NCBI GenBank assembly: GCA_947498125.1
Contig: CANMJH010000001.1
Span: 992,001-1,056,000 of the forward strand
Source: an uncultured Nioella sp.
Lineage (GTDB): Bacteria; Pseudomonadota; Alphaproteobacteria; Rhodobacterales; Rhodobacteraceae
Length of the DNA stretch: 64,000 bases
Direction of reading: 5' to 3'
Part shown: one piece after another, positions 52,998-62,506 of the stretch
How positions within the stretch are numbered: position 1 is the stretch's first letter
Layout of the letters: each line of letters begins with the position of its first letter
The notes under the pieces: generated by a model
What the model saw: the letters and a program-made list of their open reading frames with translations, nothing else
Told to the model about the DNA's origin: nothing
Database searches by the model: none
Position numbers and translations under genes: made by a program

Positions 52998-54443
52998 CTA
53001 GAACGGGTATTGCTGTGCGGGGTCTTCGATCGTGACCCAACGCGTTGAGGTAAAGCTGTCGATCCCTGCCTTGCCGCCAAAACGGCCATAGCCGCTGTCT
53101 TTGACGCCGCCGAAGGGCATCTGCGCCTCGTCACCCACAGTGGGCCCGTTTATGTGGCAGATACCGCTTTCGATCTGGTCGGCGATCTTCATCGCACGAC
53201 TGATGTCGGCGCTATAGACGGATGCCGACAGGCCATAAGCGGTGTCATTGGCCACGCGCACCGCCTCTGCGTCATCTTTCACCCGGATAATGGGTTTGAC
53301 AGGGCCAAAGCTTTCTTCTTGATAAATCAGCATCTCGGGCGTGACATTGTCGATCACGGTCGCGGTGACCACGGAGCCCTCGCGCGTCCCGCCAGCCAGC
53401 ACCTTTCCGCCTTTTGCGACGGCATCCGCAATGATGGCGTCCATTTTCTCGGCTGCATCTAGCGTTACGAGCGCGCCCAGCACGACTTTGTCGCGCGGAT
53501 TGCCCGCTGGCAGTCTGGCCGCCTTGGCCGCAAAGGCACGGGCGAACTCATCAGCGATACTTTCGTGCACGATGATGCGTTCGGTGGACATGCAAATCTG
53601 GCCCTGATTCATGAAAGCACCGAATGCGGCGCCGTTCACTGCACCTTTAAGATCGGCATCCTCCAAAATAACCATCGGGGCCTTGCCGCCCAGCTCAAGC
53701 AATACCGGCTTCAGATGTGCGGCCGCCTTTTGCGCAATGATCCGTCCCACTTTGGTAGAGCCAGTAAAGTTGATGTGCCGCATAGCAGGCGCTGCGATCA
53801 GCGCTTCGACGACATCTGCGGCATCCTCAGGCGCATTGGTGATCACGTTCAGCACACCGTCTGGAAACCCTGCCTCTTGAAACACAGTGCCAATCGCACG
53901 ATGCACAGCCGGGCACATCTCGGACGCTTTCAACACAACAGTGTTACCGCTTGCGATGGCAGTCGCGACGGCGCGCACGCCCAGAATGACCGGCGCGTTC
54001 CAAGGCGCAATAGCCAGACAGACGCCCAGTGGTTTGCGCTGCGCCATAGCAAGGCTGCCCGGTTTGTTGACGGGGATCACATCGCCAGTGATCTGCGTGG
54101 TGATCGAGGCGGCCTCGCGCAGCATGCCCGCCGCAAGCATGCAATTGAACCCTGCCCATGGGCCGGTTGCACCAGTTTCGGTGATCATCAATTGGATGAT
54201 CTCGTCGGTTTTGGCCTCCAACGCCTCAGCGGCTTTCAGCAGCAACATGCGCCGCGCTCCGGGGCCAGTTGCGGCCCAATCAGGATATGCGGCTGCGGCT
54301 GCATTAACCGCTTTCAAAGCATCATCTACACTAGCAGCAGAGGCCGTCGTGGCCACGTCTCCCGTGACAGGATCACGGCGTTCAAAGGTACGATTACCCT
54401 GTGCGGTGACCTCACGGCCACCGATCAAAAGTTCTACAGTCAT
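52998..54443 (-). CDS. Aldehyde dehydrogenase (vanillin/salicylaldehyde dehydrogenase-like)
   Basis: A 481-residue NAD(P)-dependent ALDH. Visible motifs are APWNAPVILGVRAVA, FTGSTKVG, the general base Glu in LELGGKAPMV, the catalytic Cys in NQGQICMSTER and ESFGPVKPIIRV. The GQICMSTER variant is common in aromatic-aldehyde dehydrogenases. It belongs to the operon with a coniferyl-alcohol-like SDR. Aromatic aldehyde is the likely substrate class, which is inferred. Confidence 0.9.
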   Translation of the reverse strand: MTVELLIGGREVTAQGNRTFERRDPVTGDVATTASAASVDDALKAVNAAAAAYPDWAATGPGARRMLLLKAAEALEAKTDEIIQLMITETGATGPWAGFNCMLAAGMLREAASITTQITGDVIPVNKPGSLAMAQRKPLGVCLAIAPWNAPVILGVRAVATAIASGNTVVLKASEMCPAVHRAIGTVFQEAGFPDGVLNVITNAPEDAADVVEALIAAPAMRHINFTGSTKVGRIIAQKAAAHLKPVLLELGGKAPMVILEDADLKGAVNGAAFGAFMNQGQICMSTERIIVHESIADEFARAFAAKAARLPAGNPRDKVVLGALVTLDAAEKMDAIIADAVAKGGKVLAGGTREGSVVTATVIDNVTPEMLIYQEESFGPVKPIIRVKDDAEAVRVANDTAYGLSASVYSADISRAMKIADQIESGICHINGPTVGDEAQMPFGGVKDSGYGRFGGKAGIDSFTSTRWVTIEDPAQQYPF

Positions 54444-54453
54444 TTGATTTTCC

Positions 54454-55239
54454 CTAGAAATTCATGGCTTCGGCCATAACGGACGCTTCAAGGCCACCGT
54501 CACACGCAATATTCGTTCCATTCACCCAACGCGCCCCGTCCGACGCCAGAAACAGGATGGACGGTGCGATGTCATTGGCCGTGCCTGCCCGGCCCACGCG
54601 GTCGATGTCGCTGTTGACACGGTCATCACCCAACACATCGCGGAACTGCAAAAGGATCGGGGTTTCGACCGGGCCGGGGCTGACGGCGTTCACCCGGATG
54701 CCGCGATCCTTGAACACCGGATCATGGGCGGCGTGGTAGGTCCACATCAGCAGCAATTCCTTGCTGTCGGGGTAAGAGGTTTCATCCTGAATATTGTGAT
54801 CCGCGCAGAATTGCACTGGATCGGGGAAGCCTTCGACGTCGATGGCCTTGCGTGTCCGTTCAAGATTGCCGCGCCAGCCAAAGCCCGCAATAGACGCCAC
54901 ATTGATGACAGACCCATATTGATTGATTTTTGGGGCCAACCCCAGCGACAAAGCACGCAACCCCAGAAAGTTCACTGCAATTGTCGGCGCCTTTCCGGGC
55001 GTGCCTGAAAGCCCCGCGACATTGGCCAGCGCATCAATCCCGTTTGGCAAGGCGTTCACCAAAGCCTCAACACCCTCGGCAGACCCGAGATCCGCGGCAA
55101 TGAAATGCCCGACCGGTGTGTCCGGTGTGTTCCGATCGACCGAGAACACATTGGCCCCCTGCGCCTGCGCCAACTCGGCGGTGCGCTGTCCGATGCCCGA
55201 TGCGGCCCCCGTGACAACAATGTTCTTTCCCAAAAGCAT
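54454..55239 (-). CDS. Coniferyl-alcohol dehydrogenase-like SDR
   Basis: A 261-residue SDR with TGAASGIGQRTAEL, NVAGLSGTPGK, VINVASIAGFGW and the catalytic YPDSK. The long insertion between Ser and Tyr (RGNLERTRKAIDVEGFPD) is typical of the 3-alpha-hydroxysteroid/coniferyl alcohol dehydrogenase group. The ATG overlaps the LivM-type stop by one base. Confidence 0.8.
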   Translation of the reverse strand: MLLGKNIVVTGAASGIGQRTAELAQAQGANVFSVDRNTPDTPVGHFIAADLGSAEGVEALVNALPNGIDALANVAGLSGTPGKAPTIAVNFLGLRALSLGLAPKINQYGSVINVASIAGFGWRGNLERTRKAIDVEGFPDPVQFCADHNIQDETSYPDSKELLLMWTYHAAHDPVFKDRGIRVNAVSPGPVETPILLQFRDVLGDDRVNSDIDRVGRAGTANDIAPSILFLASDGARWVNGTNIACDGGLEASVMAEAMNF

Positions 55240-56258
55240 CAGTTTTCCTCTCTCGATGTCTTATTAATTTCTGTGATGAGATAGCCGGTCGGGATCGCCT
55301 CGCCCGGCAGGCGGGGGCCGATCCAGCCCCAGATGCCATTTGGCAAAAACAGCGCGAAACCCACCGCAACCGCGCCAAGGCCGACCAGATACCACGCACC
55401 AAAAGCGCCAAAGAGCGTCTCAATAACGAAAAACAGCAGCGCACCGATCAATGCGCCCTCAATCCGGCCAAGCCCCCCGACGAGAACCATGAACAGCATG
55501 TAGGCCGTCCACTGCACCCCGAAATACGCACGGGGCTGGAACGTCGTGTTGGACGCGAGCCAAAGCGCGCCTGCTGCCGCTGTGCCGGTCGCCGCGAGGA
55601 CAAACACAATTCGTTTTGTGCGGATGACGTCCACACCAATCGACCGCGAGCCAATCTCATCATCGCGGATTGCGGTGATCGCGGCGCCTGTCCTGCTGCG
55701 CAACAACACCACAAGCGCCGCCAGAACGGCCACTGTCACCGCCAATGCCAACCACAACGTCCATGCGCTGCGGGTCTCAAGCGCGTAGGCGTTCAAGGCA
55801 ATAAGCGATGTGCCTGTTTCCCCTTGGATCAACGGGTCGAGGTTTACGCAAAGATGCGCCAAAGACGATAGCACCCACATGCCGATGGCAAACTCGCCCC
55901 CCGACAGCGACAGCATGAACAGCGATGTGATCCATCCAAGCAAAGCGCCCGCAGCGATGGCCAACAGGATCGCCACGTAAGGGTCAACGCCAGCATCTGC
56001 GAGGCGAATGGTGATATAGGCGGCAACGCCGAAAAACAGCGTCTGCCCGATGGATACCAGCCCCGCGAACCCCGCAAGCGCGTTCCACATGACGGCCAGC
56101 AGGATATAGACGAGCAGTGCGACAGCGCGCCCGGACCCTCCAATACCGGACAGCCAAGGCAAGCCCGCCAGAACAAGCGCTGCTACAGCCAGCAAAGCCA
56201 GCGTAATTTGAGCGGTTGCGCCGCCACGCGTAACTGTGATCAGGGATTGCGTCATCAT
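55239..56258 (-). CDS. Branched-chain-type ABC transporter permease (LivM-like)
   Basis: A ~339-residue inner-membrane permease with about ten helices. LVYILLAVMWNALAGFAGLV and RSRTGAAITAIRDDEIGSRS (the cytoplasmic coupling region) are typical of LivM. It overlaps the LivH-type gene (ATGA) and the next SDR gene. Confidence 0.93.
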   Translation of the reverse strand: MMTQSLITVTRGGATAQITLALLAVAALVLAGLPWLSGIGGSGRAVALLVYILLAVMWNALAGFAGLVSIGQTLFFGVAAYITIRLADAGVDPYVAILLAIAAGALLGWITSLFMLSLSGGEFAIGMWVLSSLAHLCVNLDPLIQGETGTSLIALNAYALETRSAWTLWLALAVTVAVLAALVVLLRSRTGAAITAIRDDEIGSRSIGVDVIRTKRIVFVLAATGTAAAGALWLASNTTFQPRAYFGVQWTAYMLFMVLVGGLGRIEGALIGALLFFVIETLFGAFGAWYLVGLGAVAVGFALFLPNGIWGWIGPRLPGEAIPTGYLITEINKTSREEN

Positions 56259-57142
56259 GCCTGAACCCTCGCCTGACGGAATTTCGCAATGGCATTGCGC
56301 CACGTGGGCAGCCGATAGAAAACCACGATAAGGAACGTCAGGTGCCCGCCGATCAGGAAACCCTGCGGATGGATGGCCGCGCCGATGGATTGCGCAAACG
56401 CAAGGATCATCGCCCCAATCAGCACCCGCCACATGCTGCCAATCCCACCGATCACGACAGCCTCAAACGCGAACAGAAGTTGGGCAGAACCGGAATACGG
56501 TCCCCAGGCGCTGCGCAGACCCATTGCAGTGGCGGCGAACACACCAGTGGCCAAAGCAATGCCGGTGGCAATCGCAGCGGTCCGGCCCGTATTGATCCCC
56601 AAAAGCGAGGCTGTTGCGCGATCTTGTGACGTTGCTTGGATACGCCTCCCAAGGTCAGTGCGCCGCATCAACGTCTCGATCAGCGCGATGATGATAAGGG
56701 CCGCAACCAGGATGTAGACGCTTAACTGGCCTACAAAGATGTCGCCCGGCAACTCGAAAGAGGCCCAAGACAAGTCGCCCACAAACGGGGCCAGCGACAA
56801 GTTATCTGCCCCGAATGTCTGGAACATCAAATTGTCGAGGATGATCGCAATACCAAATGTCGCGAGCAGTGGCAGAAGCTCTCCTCCACCCGATGCACGT
56901 GACAGGACAGTTTTGTGCAAGAGCATCCCGAAAGCGAACATTGCCACGGACATCACGACGATGCCCACGGGCAAAGCGATCCCTTGCGTTCCGAGCACAT
57001 ACAGCCCGTAGGCCGCCAACACGATTAACGCGCCATGCGCCAGATTGATGATGTTCATCACCGAATACATGAAGGCCAGACCTGTCGCGAGGATGGCATA
57101 ATACCCGCCGAGCAAAGCCGCGCTGATTACCAGACCCATCAT
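56255..57142 (-). CDS. Branched-chain-type ABC transporter permease (LivH-like)
   Basis: A 295-residue permease. GGYYAILATGLAFMYSVM and INLAHGALIVLAAY open the protein, and GRRIQATSQDRATASLLGI is the coupling helix region. The start was chosen at the ATGA overlap with the upstream LivF-type stop. Confidence 0.93.
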   Translation of the reverse strand: MMGLVISAALLGGYYAILATGLAFMYSVMNIINLAHGALIVLAAYGLYVLGTQGIALPVGIVVMSVAMFAFGMLLHKTVLSRASGGGELLPLLATFGIAIILDNLMFQTFGADNLSLAPFVGDLSWASFELPGDIFVGQLSVYILVAALIIIALIETLMRRTDLGRRIQATSQDRATASLLGINTGRTAAIATGIALATGVFAATAMGLRSAWGPYSGSAQLLFAFEAVVIGGIGSMWRVLIGAMILAFAQSIGAAIHPQGFLIGGHLTFLIVVFYRLPTWRNAIAKFRQARVQA

Positions 57143-57846
57143 GCTGCCACCTGCCCGAAAGAGGCCGCAGCAAGCGCAGCTACCGTTGTGTCTTGTGGCC
57201 GGACGCGTAGCGCAACGCGCCCTTCGCACATCACGATAATTTGGTCCGCCTCTCTGATTGCCCGGTTCAGATCCTGTTCGACGACCAGCAACGCCAGCCC
57301 CATGTCGCGGGTTTTTCTCAAGGCGCCATAAGCCAAATCAACCGCCGCCGGAGACAGACCGAGGGACACTTCATCCAACATAATCGCGACGGGATCGCCC
57401 ATAAGAGCACGCCCGATGGCAACAGCCTGTTGTTCACCGCCCGAAAGCTTGCCCGCCATAGCGCGGTCGAGCTTTGCCAAATTCGGGAATGCCTCAAATA
57501 TCGCGGCGACGCTCCAAGGACCCTCGCGGGATGTGGACGCGCCAAGCATAAGGTTTTCACGCACCGTCATGTCGGGAAACAAGCGCCGGCCTTCTGGCAC
57601 AAGCGCCAGCCCCGCGCGCGCCCGCAGATGCGCCGGGCGATCCGAGATATCGACCCCCGACAGCATTATCTCCCCGCTGCCTTGCACGTGATCCCCCGCA
57701 ATCGTGCGCAAAAGCGTGGTTTTACCTGCACCATTCGCGCCGACCAAAAACAACATCTCGCCGGGTTCCAGTGACAAGCTAACGTTATGCACGGCAGTCA
57801 ATTGGCCGTGGGTGGCACTCATGTTCTGGGCCAAAAGCGTGCTCAT
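57139..57846 (-). CDS. Branched-chain-type ABC transporter ATPase (LivF-like)
   Basis: A 235-residue ATPase. Walker A is GANGAGKTTLLRT, the signature is KLSGGEQQAVAIGRAL and Walker B is AIMLDEVSLGLSP. It overlaps both neighbours by ATGA. It powers import together with the LivG-type subunit. Confidence 0.94.
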   Translation of the reverse strand: MSTLLAQNMSATHGQLTAVHNVSLSLEPGEMLFLVGANGAGKTTLLRTIAGDHVQGSGEIMLSGVDISDRPAHLRARAGLALVPEGRRLFPDMTVRENLMLGASTSREGPWSVAAIFEAFPNLAKLDRAMAGKLSGGEQQAVAIGRALMGDPVAIMLDEVSLGLSPAAVDLAYGALRKTRDMGLALLVVEQDLNRAIREADQIIVMCEGRVALRVRPQDTTVAALAAASFGQVAA

Positions 57847-58577
57847 GCTGCTGCTCCGAAATAGGCAGACTGCACGGCAGGCGCGTCAATAACCTCGCCC
57901 GGTGCGCCATCGGCGATGATCTGGCCGCCCGCCATGCAAATCAGGCGCGAACAGCTATTCAACAACATGCGCATGATATGTTCGATCCAGATGATCGTGA
58001 CACCGCTGGCATGAATATTGCCGATAAGCGCAACCAGCTTGTCGCCCTCTGCCTCGGTCAATCCGCCACCGATTTCATCCAGCAGCAAGACTTGTGGATC
58101 GGTGGCAAGCGCGCGGGAAAGCTCTAGCCGTTTTCGATCGAGCAGACCTAATGTGCTGGCCTGACGGTTCGCGGAGGCTGCAAGCCCCGTATCGTGCAAA
58201 ACATCCCAAGCCACCGCAACCGGATCAGGTACCGCGGTTGCGCGGCCATGACGGACCGACACCAGCACGTTCTCAAACACGGTCATACCTGTGAAAGGTC
58301 GAGGCACCTGATGCGTCCGTCCCAATCCTTGCCGACACCGCGCGGCCGTCGCAAGGCGTGTCACATCCTTACCCATCAATTGCACGCGCCCGGCTGTTGG
58401 CGCATAGGCGCCGGTTAGTAGGTTCATCAGCGTGGTTTTGCCCGCCCCATTGGGGCCAAGCACGCCAACAATCTCGCCCTGCGTCACACGCAGATCGATG
58501 TCTTCGAGGACTTTGAAGTCCCCGAATGCCATGGAAAGGCCACTTGATTGCAAAACGAGAGTGTCAGTCTGTGTCAT
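57843..58577 (-). CDS. Branched-chain-type ABC transporter ATPase (LivG-like) with atypical signature
   Basis: A 244-residue ATPase. Walker A is GPNGAGKTTLMNL and Walker B is VLLLDEIGGGLTEAE. The ABC signature LSGGQ is replaced by LGLLDRKRLELSRAL, while the following RKRLELSRAL keeps the usual spacing. The C-terminal LivG extension is short. It overlaps the LivF gene. Confidence 0.92.
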   Translation of the reverse strand: MTQTDTLVLQSSGLSMAFGDFKVLEDIDLRVTQGEIVGVLGPNGAGKTTLMNLLTGAYAPTAGRVQLMGKDVTRLATAARCRQGLGRTHQVPRPFTGMTVFENVLVSVRHGRATAVPDPVAVAWDVLHDTGLAASANRQASTLGLLDRKRLELSRALATDPQVLLLDEIGGGLTEAEGDKLVALIGNIHASGVTIIWIEHIMRMLLNSCSRLICMAGGQIIADGAPGEVIDAPAVQSAYFGAAA

Positions 58578-58586
58578 CGGATTAAG

Positions 58587-59873
58587 TCAGGCGTTATAGG
58601 CCTGAAGCTCCCCTGTGATTGGGACGTTCGGGTCCGTGGCGTTTTCGGTGACCACATAGTCGAACTGATGATCCCCCTCCTCTGCCGCTTGCCACTGCGT
58701 GCCGATGATCGGGCCATGCGCTACGTTTTTGACCGGACCGGCAGTGAAATCGACGATCCCTCCGATGCTGTCCGCCCTGAGTGTCGGAAGCGCGGCGGCC
58801 ACAGAGTCACGGTCCTTGGGATCGCCTGCCGCAGACAAAGCCGCCATAGCGACATCAATCGCAGATAAGCTGGCACCAAGTTGCTGAGTCCATTGGTTGC
58901 CCGTCGTTGCTTCATACCCGTCGCAGAGGGCAGCTCCGGTTAGCCCTGTCGTGGGGGATGTGTACGGAAAATCGCGGTGCCAATAGCAGGCACTTGCCAT
59001 ATTATTCCCCAAACCACCCAAGGCCTCGATGTCAGCGGGGAAAAGCCCCGTTTTGGCAAGCTGCGCAATCTTGACCTGACGGTGCAGACCCTGTTGGGCT
59101 GCCTGCCGCCAAAATGCGGCGAAATCGGGTGGGATCGGGAAGGTGTTAAAGATCTCGATGCCCGCAGCGCGGAAGGTCGCAATCTGGCTTGAGAAATCTG
59201 TGGTCCCGGTCTCATAGGCCCCCGGATCAACAACCTCATAACCCGCCTCAACAAGCTTCGGCACAAGGACCGCACGGATCGCATTTCCATCCGCATCATT
59301 GGGGTACATCACGCCAACTGTCTTGTTGGTTTCGATGAGGTCCCACTGAGAGATATAGGCCTGATAGAACTCATCCACACCAAATCCGAAATGGAAGGTG
59401 TAATTGAACGGGCTTTCCTCTCCGGGCACCGCGCCGCGCCCGAAATACCACGCCTCCCACGGCATCACAGTCGAGATACAGGGAACGCCCGCAGCCTCGC
59501 ACGCGTCTGAAACGGGATTGATTGTTTCGGGTGTAGAGACGGCAATCATCAGATCGACCGCGTCGTTATTGATTAGATCGCGGGCCAACTGACCTGCGCG
59601 GGAAGGATCGGACTGCGTGTCGCGGTCCAAGAGGTCAACACTGTAGGCCGTGCCGTTGATCGTCACGCCATCTGCCAACGCAGCGCGCGCCTGATCCAGC
59701 ACATAGCCGTCAGTTTGGCCAAACCCGGCAAGCGGGCCCGAGATGGGGCTGATAAAACCAATTTTGAGAGTGCGCGATGATTGCGCGAATGCCTGAGATC
59801 GACCAAGTGTAAATGCGCCAAGCACAGCTCCACCGGTCGCGAGCGCTGCGCGCCGCGTGAGTGTTCGTGTCAT
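58587..59873 (-). CDS. ABC transporter substrate-binding protein, branched-chain amino-acid type, Tat signal
   Basis: A 428-residue periplasmic receptor. The N-terminus TLTRRAALATGGAVLGAF is a twin-arginine-type signal. The mature part begins KIGFISPISGPLAGFG, the Leu/Ile/Val-binding fold (Peripla_BP_6). It lies between the first aldehyde dehydrogenase gene and the ATPases. The substrate is not necessarily an amino acid; given the operon, an aromatic compound is plausible. Confidence 0.9.
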   Translation of the reverse strand: MTRTLTRRAALATGGAVLGAFTLGRSQAFAQSSRTLKIGFISPISGPLAGFGQTDGYVLDQARAALADGVTINGTAYSVDLLDRDTQSDPSRAGQLARDLINNDAVDLMIAVSTPETINPVSDACEAAGVPCISTVMPWEAWYFGRGAVPGEESPFNYTFHFGFGVDEFYQAYISQWDLIETNKTVGVMYPNDADGNAIRAVLVPKLVEAGYEVVDPGAYETGTTDFSSQIATFRAAGIEIFNTFPIPPDFAAFWRQAAQQGLHRQVKIAQLAKTGLFPADIEALGGLGNNMASACYWHRDFPYTSPTTGLTGAALCDGYEATTGNQWTQQLGASLSAIDVAMAALSAAGDPKDRDSVAAALPTLRADSIGGIVDFTAGPVKNVAHGPIIGTQWQAAEEGDHQFDYVVTENATDPNVPITGELQAYNA

Positions 59874-59897
59874 ATTTCCTCCCTTAAGCCCTTAAAT

Positions 59898-61340
59898 TCA
59901 GGGCTCTTTCCTTTTTGTAATCCATCGTAATTCGGTGAATTCGTCCAAGGCCCATCGCCCGCCAAACCGGCCATAGCCGCTGGCTTTCACCCCTCCGAAC
60001 GGGGCAAGTGGGTCGTCATCCACCGTGCAGCGGTTGATGTGGCAAATGCCCGTGTGAATTTGATGTGTGATCTCATCCGCGCGCGCCGCGTTCTGGCTGA
60101 AGACCGAGGCCGCCAGCCCGTAATCGCTGTCATTGGCCACCGTCACAGCCTCTTGGTCGGACACAACGCGGGTGACAGACAGGATCGGTCCGAATGTCTC
60201 TTCGGTGTAAAGCCGCATATCCGCCTCAACACCATCCAGCAGCGTCGGGTCAAAGAAGGCATCGCGCATTCTGCCGCCGCCAACAAGACGCGCACCTTTG
60301 GACACGGCATCGCCGAGCAAGCCAGACAGACGCTCGGCCGCGCCGATACTAATGACCGGCCCGATATCCGTTGCGGCATCATTGGGATCACCGACAACCA
60401 AAGCCTTGCGCAGGTTTTCGATCTTGTGGATCAGCATGTCGGCAACGCCGTTTTGAACGATCAACCGTTCGGTGGACATGCATATCTGCCCTTGATTGAG
60501 ATATGCCCCCTGCACTGCCGCTGACGCGGCAAGGTCAAGATCGGCATCGTCCAGCACGACCATCGGGGCCTGCCCGCCCAGTTCCAGCAAGGGGCGTTTA
60601 AGGTGCTTGGCGCAAAGTTCTGCGATCCGGCGCCCAATCCGCGTGGAGCCTGTGAAGTTCACGCGGCGCACCACAGGATGCTCGATCAGGGCATCAACGA
60701 TGCGTTCGCTCTCTTCCTGCGGGCACAGGAACACCTGTACCACGTCTTGGGGAAAGCCGGCTTTGACCACTGCGTCGCCGATCAGGCGGAACGTGCGGGG
60801 CGCAATTTCGTTCCCCTTCAGCAAGACCGTGTTGCCACAGAGCAAAGGCGCAGCGATGGCGCGGATACCCAAGATCAAAGGTGCATTCCAAGGGGCAATC
60901 CCAAGGCACACGCCGCATGGAGTGCGGTGGGCTCCGCTGATAATGCCATTGTCGGGTGCCAGTGTTTCGGGATGACGCAAGGCGCCCGCTTGGTCCGCGA
61001 CCCCACATAAAAGTCGGGCGGCAAATGTGACGTTATGCGCTGCCCATTTTTGGGGCGCTCCGATCTCTTCGCACATCGCTTGGCAAAAAGCGTCTTTGTC
61101 TGCGATCAATTGATCCGCAAGCGCCCGGAGATGATCAGCGCGGGTATCGACCGTCACAGCAGACCACGCAGGAAACGCGGCCGCAGCGCGGGACACAAAC
61201 CGCAGGCAATCAGCCAGATCATGTGCAACCTCGCGGCTGACCACATCCCCTGTCGCCGGACTCTTTCGCGCAATAACGCTCGGCTCCGCAGCCAAATGTG
61301 ACGATGTCAAAGTTACCATGTAATCTCTACGGACTTGCAT
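59898..61340 (-). CDS. Aldehyde dehydrogenase, first gene of the transport/oxidation operon
   Basis: A 480-residue ALDH with APWNAPLILGIRAIA, FTGSTRIG, LELGGQAPMV (Glu) and NQGQICMSTER (Cys). It is clearly paralogous to the one at 52998. The start at 61340 has GGAGG four bases upstream. MVTLTSSH at 61319 is the alternative. It begins a ten-gene run of closely spaced or overlapping genes. Confidence 0.9.
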   Translation of the reverse strand: MQVRRDYMVTLTSSHLAAEPSVIARKSPATGDVVSREVAHDLADCLRFVSRAAAAFPAWSAVTVDTRADHLRALADQLIADKDAFCQAMCEEIGAPQKWAAHNVTFAARLLCGVADQAGALRHPETLAPDNGIISGAHRTPCGVCLGIAPWNAPLILGIRAIAAPLLCGNTVLLKGNEIAPRTFRLIGDAVVKAGFPQDVVQVFLCPQEESERIVDALIEHPVVRRVNFTGSTRIGRRIAELCAKHLKRPLLELGGQAPMVVLDDADLDLAASAAVQGAYLNQGQICMSTERLIVQNGVADMLIHKIENLRKALVVGDPNDAATDIGPVISIGAAERLSGLLGDAVSKGARLVGGGRMRDAFFDPTLLDGVEADMRLYTEETFGPILSVTRVVSDQEAVTVANDSDYGLAASVFSQNAARADEITHQIHTGICHINRCTVDDDPLAPFGGVKASGYGRFGGRWALDEFTELRWITKRKEP

Positions 61341-61429
61341 CCGTCCTCCTGTCCCTAAGATTAGACTAAGGGAATACTTGCATGTAATGTTAAATTCTGG
61401 TCATTAAATGTGAAAATATGGGATAATCC
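61341..61429. promoter_or_regulatory. Divergent promoter region between the operon and its AraC-type gene
   Basis: Only 89 bp, AT-rich in the middle, with ATG starts on both sides. The imperfect dyad CCCTAAG/CTAAGGG near 61353-61373 could be a regulator site. Confidence 0.45.
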
Positions 61430-62293
61430 ATGCAAGATAGCTATGCCACACTGCAAGACGAACGGGATGCGTTGCATGACCGGTCCCTGCGCCGCAGGTT
61501 TCCCGACGGATTCGCAACGCTTTTGTTTTTGACCCGCGGCACCTTGTTGATCGGTGAGGAAAAAAATGAATGTCATGGTCCGGCGCTGTTCTTCTGGCCA
61601 AGTAACAGCAGAGACGTCCTGACGTTGAAGGCAGGGTCAAGCGCGCGGCTATTGGGCCTGAGCGATGCAATTATCTTGGACGCCATCGGCGCACGCTCGG
61701 AATCGGTGCATCTGCGGATGCTGGTCGAGACGCCCTTTTCCGCCGTGATGTCTGAAAACCCCAAAATCCCGCAGATCGAAACGCTTTTTGACTGGTTTGC
61801 CCATGAGCTTGATGAACCTGAGCGCCGCTCGCCCATGTCGATGTCCGCGTTCCTGCGTCTGCTGCTCATTGCGGCCCTTCGGGTCCATACTCCCGAAGAT
61901 ACCTCCGTCAGCGCGGAGGCGACGAATGTGCTACGCCAGTTCCGCCACCTCGTCGAGCTGCACTACAAGGATCACTGGAAAGTCGCCCGCTATGCCGACA
62001 CACTGGGCGTTGAGTATGACCGCCTGCACCGGATCTGCAAACGCGATACGGGCCGGTCTCCGGCTGAGCTGGTACACGAGCGCATCACCGCAGAGGCCAA
62101 GGCGCGATTGGAGAATTCAGGCTTGCCGCTGAAGAAGATTGCGGCAGATCTGGGGTTCTCGGATGCCTCGCGCTTTAGCCACTTTTTCAAACGTCGCACC
62201 GATCTATCTCCGGGGGCGTATCGCGCGGTCGTGTCGCGCCCTGACAGTGATGATCTCCAAGACCTGCGGCGTGGGTTTTCGGACTGGCCTTGA
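61430..62293 (+). CDS. AraC-family transcriptional regulator
   Basis: A 287-residue protein. The N-terminal half is a cupin-like sensing domain (FATLLFLTRGTLLIGEE). The C-terminal ~100 residues form the two helix-turn-helix motifs (VARYADTLGVEYDRLHRICK and LPLKKIAADLGFSDASRFSH). It diverges from the ten-gene operon and is its likely activator. Confidence 0.9.
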   Translation: MQDSYATLQDERDALHDRSLRRRFPDGFATLLFLTRGTLLIGEEKNECHGPALFFWPSNSRDVLTLKAGSSARLLGLSDAIILDAIGARSESVHLRMLVETPFSAVMSENPKIPQIETLFDWFAHELDEPERRSPMSMSAFLRLLLIAALRVHTPEDTSVSAEATNVLRQFRHLVELHYKDHWKVARYADTLGVEYDRLHRICKRDTGRSPAELVHERITAEAKARLENSGLPLKKIAADLGFSDASRFSHFFKRRTDLSPGAYRAVVSRPDSDDLQDLRRGFSDWP

Positions 62294-62506
62294 ATAGAGA
62301 AAACACTGCCATTCGGCTACCTGCGGATGGCAAACAGTTTGCCGTCGTCACGGGCCATATCGGACGGAATTCCAGGCACGAAGCTTTAATGCACCGCGAT
62401 CTACCTGTCTTCTATACGGAACGCGTCAATGCCACATGCGTCTGGCCCTATGCGTCCTGAACGATCGATGCGACGCCGCGCATGGATAGCCGCACTTTAG
62501 GCTTCC

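Noticed and set aside
62294..62506. Possible short gene after the AraC-type gene
   Set aside because: Only short frames without ribosome sites are present. Nothing can be supported.
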